A stretch of DNA of 64,000 nt from Sipunculus nudus (Eukaryota; Annelida; Sipuncula; Golfingiida; Sipunculidae). This document shows, in pieces, positions 36,955 through 49,237 of this stretch. Location of the stretch: NCBI GenBank assembly GCA_026874595.1, contig CM049309.1:28523033-28587032 (forward strand), in the 5' to 3' direction. The position numbers and the translations under genes were made by a program. A model generated the notes under the pieces. It searched no databases. It worked only from the letters and a program-made list of their open reading frames with translations, and had not been told where the DNA came from. How positions within the stretch are numbered: the first letter of the stretch is position 1; each line of letters opens with the position of its first letter.

Positions 36955-37022
36955 GGGACAGCTAGACAAACAGACAGACAAACCCAAATCAATATCCCTC
37001 ACATCCGCGGAGCCGGAGACAA
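36918..37022 (+). repeat. (GACA)n tract and unassigned tail
   Basis: ACAGACAGACAGACAGACAG is followed by GCTAGACAAACAGACAGAC and ACATCCGCGGAGCCGGAGAC. The tract resembles the sugar-rich GACGGACG tails before the right ends of the other families, so it may be the right end of a further, unnamed family. Confidence 0.45.
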
Positions 37023-37029
37023 TAAAGAA

Positions 37030-37290
37030 CATTATATATCCAAGAAGAAGTTGTCAACTATACACTGGAGCTAACCCTAGGCACTGACCAAGCTACTACT
37101 TTCAAACTTGGTTTGAAAATGCAGAGTAGTCTTGAGCTTCCTAACCCCTTTGAAAACATCCATGTAATGTTCTTGCAGTAACTTGGCTTTATCCACTACC
37201 TGTGCCATGTCAGCGCTTACACACGTTCCTCTGCAGTTTCTTTACCAAGCAACAGGATGCCTCTCCCTTTTATCACAATGAATTCAGCCC
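37030..37290 (-). pseudogene. Gypsy pol linker upstream of RT
   Basis: On the minus strand the text AEFIVIKGRGILLLGKETAE matches the conserved linker between protease and RT of Ty3/Gypsy elements (form: refractory-type GLLG(K/R)ETA). A TAA follows after about 25 residues, and frameshifted pieces (KPSYCKNITWMFSKGLG; compare VDKAKLLQEHYMDVF in another frame) continue. About 85 codons with several breaks. It joins directly to the 3' end of the LINE at about 37292. Confidence 0.65.
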
Positions 37291-37294
37291 TGCT

Positions 37295-39178
37295 AATATA
37301 TATATATCTTTATTCGTACCAAGGTACATACAAATTGTGTAAATATAAACAGAAAAGTGCTGTAAATGTACTCACAAATAATATAAATAAAGTAATAACT
37401 AAATGACACAAGGAACCATTATCTATGTTACAGCATCTCAAGTGGACAGATAGTTAATGATTTCCAATAAATCATCATAAGAGCATCCATCTAACTCCAT
37501 CTGACCGTCTCGACAATTTATCAGTTCTTTCAGAAACTGAACGTTGTTATTCACACTTATAACTTTAGATTTCCATTTATTCCTCTCCACATGTCTAATA
37601 TTAGCTCCTATGAATCCAGTACAGTCATACTGCACTCTCTGTGCAATAAAAATTTACTACAGAATTCTTTACACAGGACATATTTGCATACATGTTTAAA
37701 AACTGTTTTTGGAGAAAATCAGTAATTGGTATAAAGCCGCTAATCCCGTACACAATATCTGTATGTGAATTTCTAGGAAGTCCCCATACTCTACGTATAG
37801 CCATTCTGTACATTGTGGACATACGTTCTATTGACTTGTTATTAAGACACCATGTTTGACATCCGTAAAAAGAACAACAAAATTGTGGAATAGTACATTC
37901 AAAGAAACAGAAGAAAGAGTTCCAAAATTCGCCATCAACTTATTAACTGTGAATATAAAATCATCCCTTTTTCTAAATAAATCTACGTCATCAGTTAAAT
38001 CATAATTCAAATATACACCCAAATGACAAACATTTTCTTTCCATTTTAATTTGATATTATTTAACTCAAGTTCGGGACATGAACATGGTTTCCTGCTGAA
38101 TATTATACAAGAAGTCTTTTTGGTATTATATGTAACTTTGAATTCCTGACCAAATTCTTCGCAAATTTTAATCATTTCTTGTAATCCATTCCGGGATGGA
38201 CTTAAAAGTGTAACATCGTCCACATATACAACAGCTCCCGCAAAATGACTTCCAGCATAACTTCCTATATCCTTTTCCTTCAATCTGCCCACCAATTCAT
38301 CCATGTAAATACTAAAGAGCATGCAGCGGTGATAATATACCGCCTTGTCTCAATCCGTTGGACACAGAAAAGTAATTGAAAGCTTGCTTTTCCATCTCAC
38401 ACATACTTTTTGTCTCATATACATATCAAGTAACAGTCGAATGATGATAGCAGGTACTTTTCTACGATAAAGGAGGTTGAATAATTTACTAAAATGAATT
38501 TTGTCGAAAGCTTTAGAAGCGTCAAGTAAACAACAGTATACTTTGGAACCACGAGACATGTAGTTTGCAGCAATATCCTTTAACACAGACATACACATAA
38601 TAGTGGAATGTTGCTTTTTGAAAGAAAACTTCAGATTTGATATCTCAAGTTGTTTATGGCATCATTGAAGGATAACAATTTCAAACAGTTTACAAATACT
38701 ACTGCACAACCAGATACCTTGATAATTTTCACTGTTTGATAAATTTCCTACAGGATCCTTTGGTATCGACAAAATAACAGATTCCAGTAGATAATCGAGT
38801 GTAAACCCATGTAAAAGCATCAAATTAAACAGAAGTGACAATAACACAACTAACTGATGAGAATCATGAATGATATGATCAGAAGACAGACCCCTATTTC
38901 CATCACTTTTTCCTGATTTTAAAAGCTTGGCTGCCTGTTTTACATGATCTACGTATATTGCACAGGTCTCATGGCAATGTGATATCAATCTGGATGTTTG
39001 TTGTCTAATACAGGCTATTTCATCATAATCAGTCACAACACTGTTATACAAGTTACAATATTTAGTCTTAAAACACTGGACAATATCATCATCTTTGCAC
39101 TGATCATCAATTATATTCGGAAGTATTTTATTTGATATTTTCATCTTCTTAAGCTCACCCCAGAAGTCTCTCTTATTC
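37295..39178 (-). mobile_element. 5'-truncated non-LTR retrotransposon (LINE)
   Basis: Minus strand. Only RT and C-terminal parts are present; the endonuclease is missing, as in the usual 5' truncation. The 3' end is at a GGTACGAATAAAG signal and a (TA) tail near 37295-37320. Its 5' break lies within ten bases of 39178, directly inside the Gypsy protease reading frame. Confidence 0.85.
37438..39178 (-). pseudogene. LINE reverse transcriptase, frameshifted
   Basis: In order on the minus strand: KRDFWGELKKMKISNKILP; AAKLLKSGKSDGNRGLSSDH then LLESVILSIPKDPVGNLSNS (RT fingers); VYCCLLDASKAFDKIHFSKL (first catalytic Asp); SNGLRQGGILSP near 38320-38357; AVVYVDDVTLLSPSRNGLQE (YVDD at about 38215-38226); VCHLGVYLNYDL; then the C-terminal MYRMAIRRVWGLPRNSHTDI. 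Motifs are typical of Jockey/CR1-type animal LINEs; the exact clade is not decided. Frameshifts near 37630, 37825, 38335 and 38620 break it. Catalytic Asp residues are kept, so decay is moderate. Confidence 0.85.
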
Positions 39179-39416
39179 ACATAGGAATTTACCCAAAACA
39201 GTACGAGGTTTATCCGAAGCATAAGTATACAGTTTCTTGTTTACAGGTGCAGCATGTGATTCACATTTTATCTCTTTACTTTTCAACAATGTCCAACTGC
39301 TTTCATCAATAACATTACTAGTTGGCCCTGAATCCCTCAAAAAGTCTAATGACACTCCTCCAATAGTAACAATGAGCTTATTTGCATCTGCCTATTCTCT
39401 CACTGGAAATGCATAA
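39179..39416 (-). pseudogene. Gypsy aspartic protease fragment
   Basis: On the minus strand: ADANKLIVTIGGVSLDFLRD, then SGPTSNVIDESSWTLLKSKE. The active-site triplet DSG is visible, followed by Pro where Ala or Thr is usual. One TAG lies about 10 codons before ADANKL. The frame ends at GKFLCE where the LINE begins. The retroviral-type aspartic protease normally matures Gag-Pol; here only the N-terminal two thirds remain, between an A element and the LINE. Confidence 0.75.
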
Positions 39417-40432
39417 CTAGAATATGGGTAGTCAACAAGTCAACTACATGTATCCGCCGAAATCAGAGTGGGACGGGTGAAGTGAGGCATGGATTGAGTG
39501 GCAAGGGGAAACAGAGTGAGGTGTGTTGCATATTAGCATGGATGTCTGCAGCTGAAATGTGTATGTAGGTTGCGCCACCTACCACAAAATCCAGAAAGCT
39601 ATCCAAGTTGTATACATATGCAAAATTTTAGGCTGATGAGTCAAACCACTACTTGTATATGAGTGATTTATCCAACAGCAGACAAACAGAAAGACGCTGT
39701 GCAAAATGGTGGCAGGTGGCGCCACCAATTATGTATATGATTAAGAGCTATATGAGATCTATACATATGCAAAATTTCAGGGGAATATGTCAAACCAGTC
39801 CGGAGATATAAGCCTGAATGTCTGCACCATAAACATAGAAATAGTTGGCGCTACATAATCGAGAAAGCTATCCAAGATGTATAAATCTGCAAAATTTTAG
39901 GCAGATATGTCAAACCACTGCCGAGATATGAGTGATTTTATCCCATGGCAGACAAACAGACGGATGCTGTGCAAAAATTGTTGCAGGTGGCGCCACCAGT
40001 TTTGCGTATGATAAAGAGCTATGTGATATCTATACACATGCAAAATATTGGCCTAATCGGTCAAACGATTCTCGAGATATGAGCTTGGATGTCTGCAGGG
40101 TAAACGGGGAAGTAGGTGGTGCTACCTGTCACAAAAATTGAAAACCTATCCAAGATGTATAAACGTGCAAAATTTCACCCCGATCGGTCAAATGAGTCCA
40201 AAGATATGGGGGTTTATGTGTGAACACAGACGCACAGATGGACACAGAGCGCAGAGGAAAGGTCAGAGGTCAGAACTAAATTGGGACCAGCAGTTCACAT
40301 GTGACCCGAACATAATCCCTGGTTTTGTAAAATTCTGCCCAGCGGTTACGGAGGAGTTTTCCGGACACCTACGCGGCGGTGGCGTCCGACTGAAAACATA
40401 GTATCTGCAAAACTCTGTTTTGGCGGATACAA
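39417..40432 (+). mobile_element. Family A element, complete, about 1.0 kb
   Basis: Left end CTAGAATATGGGTAGTCAAC, then GTATCCGCC; right end GTATCTGCAAAAC, TCT, GTTTTGGCGGATACAA. It splits the Gypsy gag-pol frame, which gives independent proof of its boundaries. Core of about 2.5 units with AGGTGGCGCCACC boxes; CTACGCGGCGGTGGCG stands before the right hairpin. The shortest complete A copy here. Confidence 0.9.
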
Positions 40433-40847
40433 TTAGGTTTAGGGTCACTTTCCTCCACCTGATTTACCTTGGCTTTAAGTCTTTTTGTTTTACATACTTT
40501 AGCAAAGTGGTCTTTGCCCCCACATCTGCAAAAGACCATTGGCTGGGCATTTGGGGTCATGGCCATAATGTCCCGCTTGCCCACATCTATAGCAGTTATC
40601 TGATTAAACATGGCAGCTATCTCCAGTGTTCCTGCTGAATTAGTGGTTATAGCCTGGCACTTGTTGTTGTTTACTGTGCTGTTTCTGCTTTTTCCTACCG
40701 TCATCCCCTTTAGATTGACCAACCCAGTTAGCCCATGCAGTATCTGTTGACAGCTGCACCATTTGCTGTTCTTCATATTCACACTGATCAGCTATCTCGA
40801 TTGTAAGTTCCAGTGTTAGAGACTTGGCCTCTTCTACAGCATCTAAT
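40433..40847 (-). pseudogene. gag: Gypsy gag C-terminus with two zinc knuckles
   Basis: Minus strand. One frame reads EEQQMVQLSTDTAWANWVGQ; after TAA and frame changes come the knuckles NCYRCGQAGHYGHDPKCPA and FCRCGGKDHFAKVCKTKRL, then KAKVNQVEESDPKPN at the A element. Tandem CCHC knuckles just before the protease are normal in Ty3/Gypsy Gag and bind the genomic RNA. The piece is broken by at least two stops and frameshifts. Its upstream end is cut by the C element at 40848. Confidence 0.75.
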
Positions 40848-43800
40848 ACAAGGCCTACAGGCCTATTGCGAACCTGTGCATTGGGAAATACACCAGGTAT
40901 AATGCTTCAATGCTGGACTATTACTTCTCATGTATATGAACAATGCAAGTACTAAACATTTTGAATAAGAAACAATTACACAAACATCACTGCTGAAATT
41001 CTTGCATGGGTGCACACAACACCAAAATAATTGTAGCTGGCACCACCAGTCTTGTATACAACAAAGCTATCAGAGATATATACATATGCCTAATTTCAGA
41101 CTGATATATCAAACCCCTCCTGAGAAATAAGCAGGGACACACACTGTGCAAAAATTATCATAAGTGGCACCACCAGTCTTGTATACGACAAAGCTATTCG
41201 ATATGTATATATATGCCCAAATCAGGCTGATATATCAAATTCCTCTGTAGAAATAAGCAGGCATATACACTGTGCAAAAGTCATTGTAGGTGGCGACACC
41301 TGTCTTGTGAACGAGAAAGCCATCAAAGACACATAGACAGGTCAAAATATCAGGCCAATATATCAAAATTACCTAGAGTCTGATGCATGGGGCTGACCAG
41401 GCTTAGCTGAAAAAGGCAATTGCCCCGAGTGAACTGTGACAAATTTGCTGACCTGGCTACTGCACTGAGTGAACTCATGACCTGCACCTGGCTAGACTGG
41501 GTGAACTCTTGACCTGTTGCATAATCTGACACAGTTAGCAGTCTGCCAAAGCTATAAATAGATCAAGGCAGAACTTTGGTGCCAAATCTGATGCAATGGG
41601 CAGTCTGCTAACACTATAAATAGAATGCAGCTACTGCACTGAGTGAACTCCTGACCCATACCTGGCTGCACTGGGTGAACTCTTGACCTGTTGCCTATCT
41701 GATACAGCTGGCAGTCTGCCAAAGCTATAAATAGATCAAGACTGACCTCTAGCCTGTTGCCAAGTCTTAAATAGTAGCCACACCATAAGCTCATGCAGGG
41801 GCCCTCCTCTATGAGGTGATCACATGGTGCCCATGAGGTGTTCACATGTCACCCATGAGCTGATATCATGTCACCCATGAGGTGATCACATGCCTTGTGC
41901 TTGGCTGCACTGATTGAACTCTTGACCTAAATCTGGCTGCACTGAATGAACTCTTGATCTGTTGCCAAATCTGAAACAGTTGGCAGTTTCTCAACCTATT
42001 TAAAGATACAGATGCAATCTTGGAGTGTTGGTGAATCTGTTTACACATACTGAAAGACTTTGGCTAAAATGCTTTTTTTTCAAGCCGACATATTCATAAA
42101 CTTTTCATCAAAATATCTAGAATAATAAAAGATGCAGTTCTTTCATTGTTAAAGGTCCAATAATTCTGCCAAAAATCATTCAAGTAAACTTGAACAAAGA
42201 CCACCTAAGAATAATTTTTGTGCAATGTTACAGAAGTTATAATTGAAACAATACTTTTGTAGAAGAACAGTTTTGCATTCCTCAGTTTGAAATAGACATA
42301 ATAATGGCCATAAGACCAACAAAAGCTTTTCTGATATGTTTGAAAGAACCATGTCCTAGGATAATTCTTTTGAAAAATTGAACGATTCAACTTGACAGTT
42401 TCATCATAGACATTTTTAGCTGAAAGAGGCTAAAATTATGAGGTTTTTGCCCATAAAAAAACAGTCAATGTAGGTGGCACCACAAAATCTGCAACTTCAA
42501 ATATGAGTCAAATGACCAACATTTGCACAATACTTGGTAATGCTAGCTTCTGTCATTTCTGAGATTACTATGTCAGTATGCTTACTTGGCCAAGTGACTG
42601 TTCAAATTCATGTAACTCCACTAAAATTCATCAAATGCTAACCATTTGAACAAACTCGAGAGGGCTTGCCTCTGGGATCATTTCTGCAAAATATTGAACA
42701 ATTTGGCTAGACCGTTTACAAGAAGAAGACTTTTAAAGGTTTTTCAGCTTTTTCCCTATGAAATCTAAGTAAACTCAGATAGCAAAAAAATAAGCTGAAT
42801 CCCACAACATTTGATATGTGACAGATTTTTGCATAAAATCTGGGGATGGTAGCTCCTGCCATTCCTGAGAAATTATGGGTTAATGTACAGATGACCAATG
42901 ACCCCAGTACAAAAAAAAGGTCAATGCAGGTGGCACCACCAATATCTGAATTTCATATATGACTCATGTGACCAACACTGGCATAAAATTTGGTGATGAT
43001 AGCTCCGGCCATTTCTGAGATTGTCATTTTAGTATGCTTTTTTGACAGATGAGTAAGTTCAACTTCCTGTAACTCGGCCAAAATTCACGGAACTCAAACC
43101 ATTCAAACAAACTTGAGAGAGATGGTATAAAAGATTATTTCTGTGAAATATTGAACAAATTGGCTTTACCGTTTTGGAGGAGAAGATTTTTATAGGTTTT
43201 TTACCTCTTTCTGTATAAAATCTAAGAAAATGCAGAGTTTTTCAGATGGCTAATTTTTTGCATTAAATTTCATGATGCTAGCTCCAGTCGTTTTTGAAAT
43301 AGTATGGGTTAACATACAGACGGCGGACGCCATATCGCCATCGCATTAGCTCACAGGTTCCCTAAAAATTACTACAGATGCATACTGAATGCAAAATTAT
43401 AATACAGATACATCTCACTGATGGCAAAATCTTGAATTAAGTTGAGTATGGATACCTATTTTTTATAATCCATGTACAGCCGTCTTTATATACCCACAGA
43501 GCTGTATACCTGTGATTGTAAACATTGCCTGGCATGAGGAATATCTAAAATCATAAATCTACATTTTTTAAAAGCTTTTAAAGAACATTCTTGTCAATAT
43601 TAACCATAGATAACCTGAAATGTAAATGTCTAATGGCATGATGTAATGGATGCTGATAAACAGGTGCCAGGCTAGATGTATCTGCTAAACACAGCTTACA
43701 TATATGGTAAAATGACTCAATTCAATCTTTATAATTCAGCCAAAATTAATTCTTTGGAACCATAAAAGACAATTATTATAAGGATTATTCAGGGGATTAT

Positions 43801-44739
43801 TCTTGTAATATTAAACAAATTTGCTTCAGTCAACAAACGTTTTAAAGGTTTATAACTCATATGGGAAAATACAGTAAAATGGCTAAGTTAAGCTTCTCAT
43901 AACTCAGCCAAAAATCACTGAACCAAAACCATTTGAACAAACTTGATTTATCAACATTCAAGGATAATTAATGTGTGAGATTTAAGAATTTGGCCCAGTG
44001 GTTTTTGAGAAGATCTGTGTAGCCACTTAGCTAAAATCGGATGTTGTGGCATATGACTAAATACAGCTTCCCATAACTCAGCCAAAAGTCACTGAACTGA
44101 GACTATTTGAACAATCTTCAGAAAGCACTACCCTAGGATCATTTCTGTGCGATATTAAACAATTTGGCCATATGGTTTCAGAGAAGAATTTTTTTGAAGC
44201 TGTCAGTAGGATACGGGCACTGATGACCCCTGTACAAAAAAGGCCGATGCAGGTGGCGCCACCAATACCTCAATTTCAGATATGACTCATGTGACCAACA
44301 TTGGCATAAAATTTGGTGATGATAGCTCCAGCCGTTTCTGAGATTGTAATTTTAGTATGCTTTTTATGACAGATGACTAAGTTCAACTTCCTTTAACTCG
44401 GCCAAAAATCACCGAACTTAAATCATTCGAACAAACTTGAGAAAGATTGTTCAAGGAATCATTTCTGTGAAATATTGGACAATTTGGCTGAACAGTTTCA
44501 GAGAAGAAGATTTTTAAAGCTTTTTTATCTTTTTCCCAATAAAATCTAAGAAAATGCAGTTAGCCAAAAAATAAGCAAAAAATAGAGTTTTTTAGATGAC
44601 TAATTTTTTGCATAAAATTTCGTGATGCTTACTCTTGCCGTTTTCAAGATAGTATGGGTTAACGTACAGATGACGGACAACAGACGCTGGACGCCGGACG
44701 ATGCCACACCATTGCATAAGCTCACAGGTTCGCTAATAA
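40848..44739 (+). mobile_element. Family C element, long form with two right-end motifs
   Basis: Left end ACAAGGCCTACAGGCCTATT then GCGAACCTGTGC at 40848. A right-end motif (CATCGCATTAGCTCACAGG then TTCCCTAAAAA) occurs at 43337-43369 and another (CATAAGCTCACAGG then TTCGCTAATAA) at 44712-44739. The text between starts TTACTACAGATGCATACTGA as in the middle of other C copies. Boxes GGTGGCACCACC and GGTGGCGCCACC at several places. No coding frame. Confidence 0.8.
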
Positions 44740-45068
44740 TCTGAATTGCATTTACATAGCACTGTGCTCTGATCTGGTTATCCCTATAATCTCTGTAGTC
44801 ACAGTATAATTAAATATATATACCTAAATATCAAATCTATGAGTTTTTAAATAGGTTTTTGGACAAATTTGGTTCATTTTAGCAAGTTTTTGCTCTTTAG
44901 CTGGCAGGATACAGTGGCCTGATTTCAAGTTTTCTTGGATAATTTGTCAGAACCTGTCAGGATATCAGAAAAGAACTTTCTAAATCTGGTAATAAAGATT
45001 GTATGTGCCAACTGAAACACTGGAAGGTTAGACCCCTTAAGCTTAACTTAAATCAGTTGAGATAAACA
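44740..45068. other. Unassigned spacer
   Basis: AT-rich. AGTGGCCTGATTTCAAGTTT at about 44910 weakly resembles a family B core segment. No coding frame. Confidence 0.35.
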
Positions 45069-48000
45069 ACAAGGCCTACAGGCCTAATGCGAACCTGTGC
45101 AAAATTTAGGAGTATGAATGGAGGTTTATTTTTAAAATTTAATATTGATCCTCCTAAGTCCTGCATATCTACCTTAGTCATTATGATCTCAGCAAAATGG
45201 ACGTTTCTGACCTGCAAGTTTCGGACTAGGACATTTTAAAACCAGAATATGGGTAGTAGACAAGCCACTATGTGTATCCACAGAATTCAGAGTGGGACGG
45301 GTGAAGTGATGCATGGATTAAGTGGCAAGAGGAATAGAGCGAGGTGTGTTGCATATTAGCATGGATGTCTCAGCTTAAACATGAATGTAGGTGGTGCCAC
45401 CTGTCAAAAAATCGAGAAAATTGTCCAGGATGTATAAACCTGCAAATTTCAGGTGGATAAGTCAAACCACTGCCGAGATATGAGTGATTTTATCCCAAGG
45501 CAGATCAACATATGGATGCTGTGCATAAGTGGTTACAGGTGGCGCAAAGAGCTAGGTGAGATCTATATACACGCAAAATTTGGCCTAATCGGTCAAACGG
45601 TTCCTGAGATATGAGCTTGGATGTCTGCAGAGTAAATGTGAATGTAGGTGGCGACACCTGTCATAAAATCGAGAAACCTGTCAAGGATGTAAAATACCTG
45701 CAAAATTACAGGTGGATAAGTCAAACCACTGCCGAGATATGAGTGATTTTAACCTAAGGCAGATGAACAGATGGATGCTGTGCATAAATGGTTGCAGGTG
45801 GCACCACCAGATTGCCTATGATGAAGAACTATGTGAGATCTATACACATGCAAAATTTTGGCCTAATCGGTCAAACGGTTCCCGAGATATGAGCTTGGAT
45901 GTCTGCAGAGTAAATGTGAATGTAGGTGGCGCCACCTGTCATAAAATGGAGAAACCTGTCCATGATGTATAAACCTGCAAAATTTCAGGTGGATAAGTCA
46001 AACCACTGCTGAGATATGAGTGATTTTATCCCAAGGCAGATGAACAGATGGACGCTGTGCATAAGTGGTTGCAGATGGGGCCACCCATTTGCCTATGATT
46101 AAGAGCTATGTGAGATCTATACACGTGCAAACTTTTTGCCCAATCGGTCAAATGGTTCCCAAGATATGAGCATGGATGTCTGCAGTGTAAATGTGAATGT
46201 AGGTGGCGCCACCTGTCATAAATCAAGAAACCTGTCCAGGATGTATAAACCTGTTAAATTTCAGGTGGATAAGTCAAACCACTGCTGAGATTTGAGTGAT
46301 ATTATCCAAAGGCAGATGAACAGATGGATCCTGTGCATAAGTGGTTGCAGATGGGGCCACCAGTTTTACCTATGATTAAGAGCTATGTGAGATCTATACA
46401 CAAGCAAACTTTTTGCCCAATCGGTCAAATGGTTCCCGAGATATGAGCTTAGATGTCTGCAGAGTAAACATGAATGTAGGTGGTGCCACCTGTCATAAAA
46501 TCGAGAAAACTGTCAAGGATGTAAAATACCTGCAAAATTTCAAGTGGAAAAGTCAAACCACTGCTGAGATATGAGTGATTTTAACCTAAGGCAGATGAAC
46601 AGATGGATGCTGTGCATAAATGGTTGCAGGTGGCACCACCAGTTTTGCCTATGATGAAGAGCTATGTGAGATCTATACATAAGCAAAATTTTGGCCTTAT
46701 CGGTCAAACGGTTCCCAAGATATGAGCTTGGATGTCTGCAGAGTAAATGTGAATGTAGGTGGCGACACCTGTCATAAAATCGAGAAACCTGTCCAGGATG
46801 TATAAAACTGCAAAATTTCAGGTGGATAAGTCAAACCACTGCTGAGATATGAGTGATTTTATCCAAAGGCAGATGAACAGATGGATGCTGTGCATAAGTG
46901 GTTGCGGGTGGCTCCACCAGTTTTGCCTATGATGGAGAGCTATGTAAGATCTATACACATGCAAAATTTTGGACCAATCGGTCAAATGTTTCCCAAGATA
47001 TGAGCTTGTATGTCTGCAGAGTAAATGTGAATGTAGGTGGCGCCACATGTCATAAAATCGAGAAAGCTGTCCAGGATGTATAAACCTGCAAAATTTCAGG
47101 TGGATAAGTCAAACCACTGCTGAGATATGAGTAATTTTATCCCAAGGCAAATGAACAGATGGACGCTGTGCTAAATTGGTTGTAGGTGGCGCCACCAGTT
47201 TTGCCTATGATGAAGAGCTATGTGAGATCTATACACAAGCAAAATTTTGGCCTTATCGGTCAAACGGTTCCCAAAATATGAGCTTGGATGTCTGCAGAAT
47301 AAACGTGAATGTAGGTGGCGCCACCTGTCATAAAATCGAGAAAGCTGTCACGGATGTAAAATACCTGCAAAATTTCAAGTGGAAAAGTCAAACCACTGCT
47401 GAGATATGAGTGATTTTAACCTAAGGCAGATGAACAGATGGACGCTGTGCATAAATGGTTGGAGGTGGCACCACCAGTTTTGCCTATGATGAAGAGCTAT
47501 GTGAGATCTATACACATGCAAAATTTTGGCCTTATCGGTCAAACGGTTCCCGAGATATGAGCTTGGATGTCTGCAGAGTAAATGTGAATGTAGGTGGCAC
47601 CACCTGTCATAAAATCGAGAAACCTGTCCAGGATGTATAAAACTGCAAAATTTCAGGTGGATAAGTCAAACCACTGCTGAGATATGAGTGATTTTATCCA
47701 AAGGCAGATGAACAGATGGATGCTGTGCATAAGTGGTTGCGGGTGGCTCCACCAGTTTTGCCTATGATGAAGAGCTATGTAAGATCTATACACATGCAAA
47801 ATTTTGGCCCAATCGGTCAAACATTTCCCGAGATATGAGCTTGGATGTCTGCAGAGTAAATTTGAATGTAGGTGGCGCCACATGTCATAAAATCGAGAAA
47901 GCTGTCTAGGATGTATAAACCTGCAAAATTTCAGGTGGATAAGTCAAACCACTGCTGAGATATTAGTAATATTATCCCAAGGCAGATGAACAGATGGACG

Positions 48001-48238
48001 CTGTGCAAAAATGGTTGCAGGTGGCGCCATCATTTTTAGTGTATGTTATAAAGCTATCAAAGGGCTACATTTGTGCAAAATTTTTAGCGTGATTGGTCAA
48101 ACGGTTCCCGAGATATGTGGGTTTATGTGTGGAAACAGACGCACAAATGGACACTGGGCAGCAAGGAAAGGTCAGAGGTCAACCAAAAATGAAGGCACAA
48201 CAGTTCACATGTGACCTGATGATAAACCCAATTTGCTT
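45069..48238 (+). mobile_element. Family C left end with a long family A array
   Basis: 45069-45238 is the same C left segment as 14658-14830 and A starts at the same position in it (AAACCAGAATATGGGTAGT). The A core has about nine units of about 279 bp (boxes near 45796, 46067, 46340, 46619, 46898, 47176, 47455, 47733, 48011). The sequence ends with CAGTTCACATGTGACC without the hairpin right end of A; at about 48238 other sequence begins. Confidence 0.85.
46619..48010 (+). repeat. Higher-order repeat of three A units (835 bp)
   Basis: 46619-47041 and 47454-47876 are more alike than neighbouring units: both share TGTATAAAACTGCAAAATTT, GTTGCGGGTGGCTCCACC and CGCCACATGTCATAAAATCG at exactly 835 bp distance, which is three 278-bp units. 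Confidence 0.8.
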
Positions 48239-49156
48239 AAAATGCAAACCAAGTTTTTTAAAACAGTTGAAAGATATAGTTCCAATAATCTGGGAATTCT
48301 GCATCTAAACATTGTATCCAGACATCTAGACGCTGTGTCTAGACGTCTAGACACATTGTCTAGACACCCCCCAGAGCCAGGTCAGTTGCCATGGTGATGT
48401 CTGGACCCCACCTGTTTGTACTGAGTGACCTCTTGACTTGGCTGCATGAAGTCAAATCTGTTTTCAAATACAGAAAGCCTTTTTCAATTGGCTACAATGC
48501 TTTTTTAAAACTGTATTTATCCAATCTATACTTATAAAACTGGCAGAACCCTACCATAGAATAATTCTTGTAAAGTTTAAACCAATCAGCTGAACAGTTT
48601 CATCATAAATCAGTGTATAAGCTAGAAGAGTTTAAAATTACATTTTCGCTTGTAAAAAACACATCAATGTAGGTGGCGCCACCAATACCTCAAAATCAGA
48701 TATGACATATGTGACAAACATTGGTATAAATTTGGTCATTATAGCTCTAGCCGTTTCTGAGATTTTAATTTTAGTGTGCTTTTTTGGACAGATGACTAAG
48801 TTCAACCTCCTGTAACTCGGCCAAAAATCTCTGAACTCGAACTATTCAAACAAACTTGAGAGAGATTGGTCTAGAGATCATTTTTGTGAAATATTGGACA
48901 ATTTGGCTGGACAGTTTCAGAGAAGAAGATTTTTAAAGGTTTTTAAGCTTTTTCTCTATAAAATCTAAATTAATGCAGATACCCAATAATAAGCTCCAGG
49001 ACACCAAGTTTCACATGTGACGAATTCTTACATGTAATTTGGAGCTGCTAGCTCCGACAGTTTCTGACTTACAGCCATGGATGGCGGAAAGCCAGCCCTG
49101 GACGGCGGACGGACGACGCTGCGCCATCACATAAGCTCACAGGTTCGCTAAAAAAG
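48239..49156 (+). mobile_element. Family C fragment with right end
   Basis: Begins with unassigned text including a TCTAGAC-rich array (48316-48366), then C sequence from about 48420 (ACTGAGTGACCTCTTGACTT) through an AGGTGGCGCCACCAATACCT box to CATAAGCTCACAGG then TTCGCTAAAAAA. The left end is missing. ATGCAAACCAAGTTTTTT at 48244 recurs at 57808. Confidence 0.7.
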
Positions 49157-49173
49157 CGAAATCATTAACTTAC

Positions 49174-49237
49174 CCAAATAAAAACATGATGATTTCCAGT
49201 GGTTTCATGCCCCAGAATTCTCGGTAGAAGATAATTC
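49174..49237 (-). CDS. Candidate host exon, 64 bp, multi-pass membrane protein
   Basis: Minus strand. It is bounded by a good acceptor (polypyrimidine TTTTTCTTGCAG at 49238-49249) and a consensus donor GTAAGT (49168-49173). The enclosed frame, with two bases on each side, reads IIFYREFWGMKPLEIIMFLF. This has the look of a short loop plus the start of a transmembrane helix. The text resembles the region before a late helix of NIPA-like magnesium transporters (DUF803), but that is from memory of the family and unproven. Both neighbours are mobile elements (a C right end 17 bases away and a hAT-like MITE), so other exons would lie outside or be hidden between repeats. Partial by nature; short length limits certainty. 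Confidence 0.45.

Larger units (their letters stand above)
37030..40847 (-). mobile_element. Ty3/Gypsy LTR retroelement remnant, twice interrupted
   Basis: Minus-strand pieces in the correct order: gag zinc knuckles (40433-40847), protease (39179-39416), and the protease-RT linker (37030-37290). Between the first two lies a family A element (39417-40432), between the last two a 5'-truncated LINE (37295-39178). No LTR is visible. The host for both later insertions was therefore the same older gag-pol copy. Confidence 0.75.
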
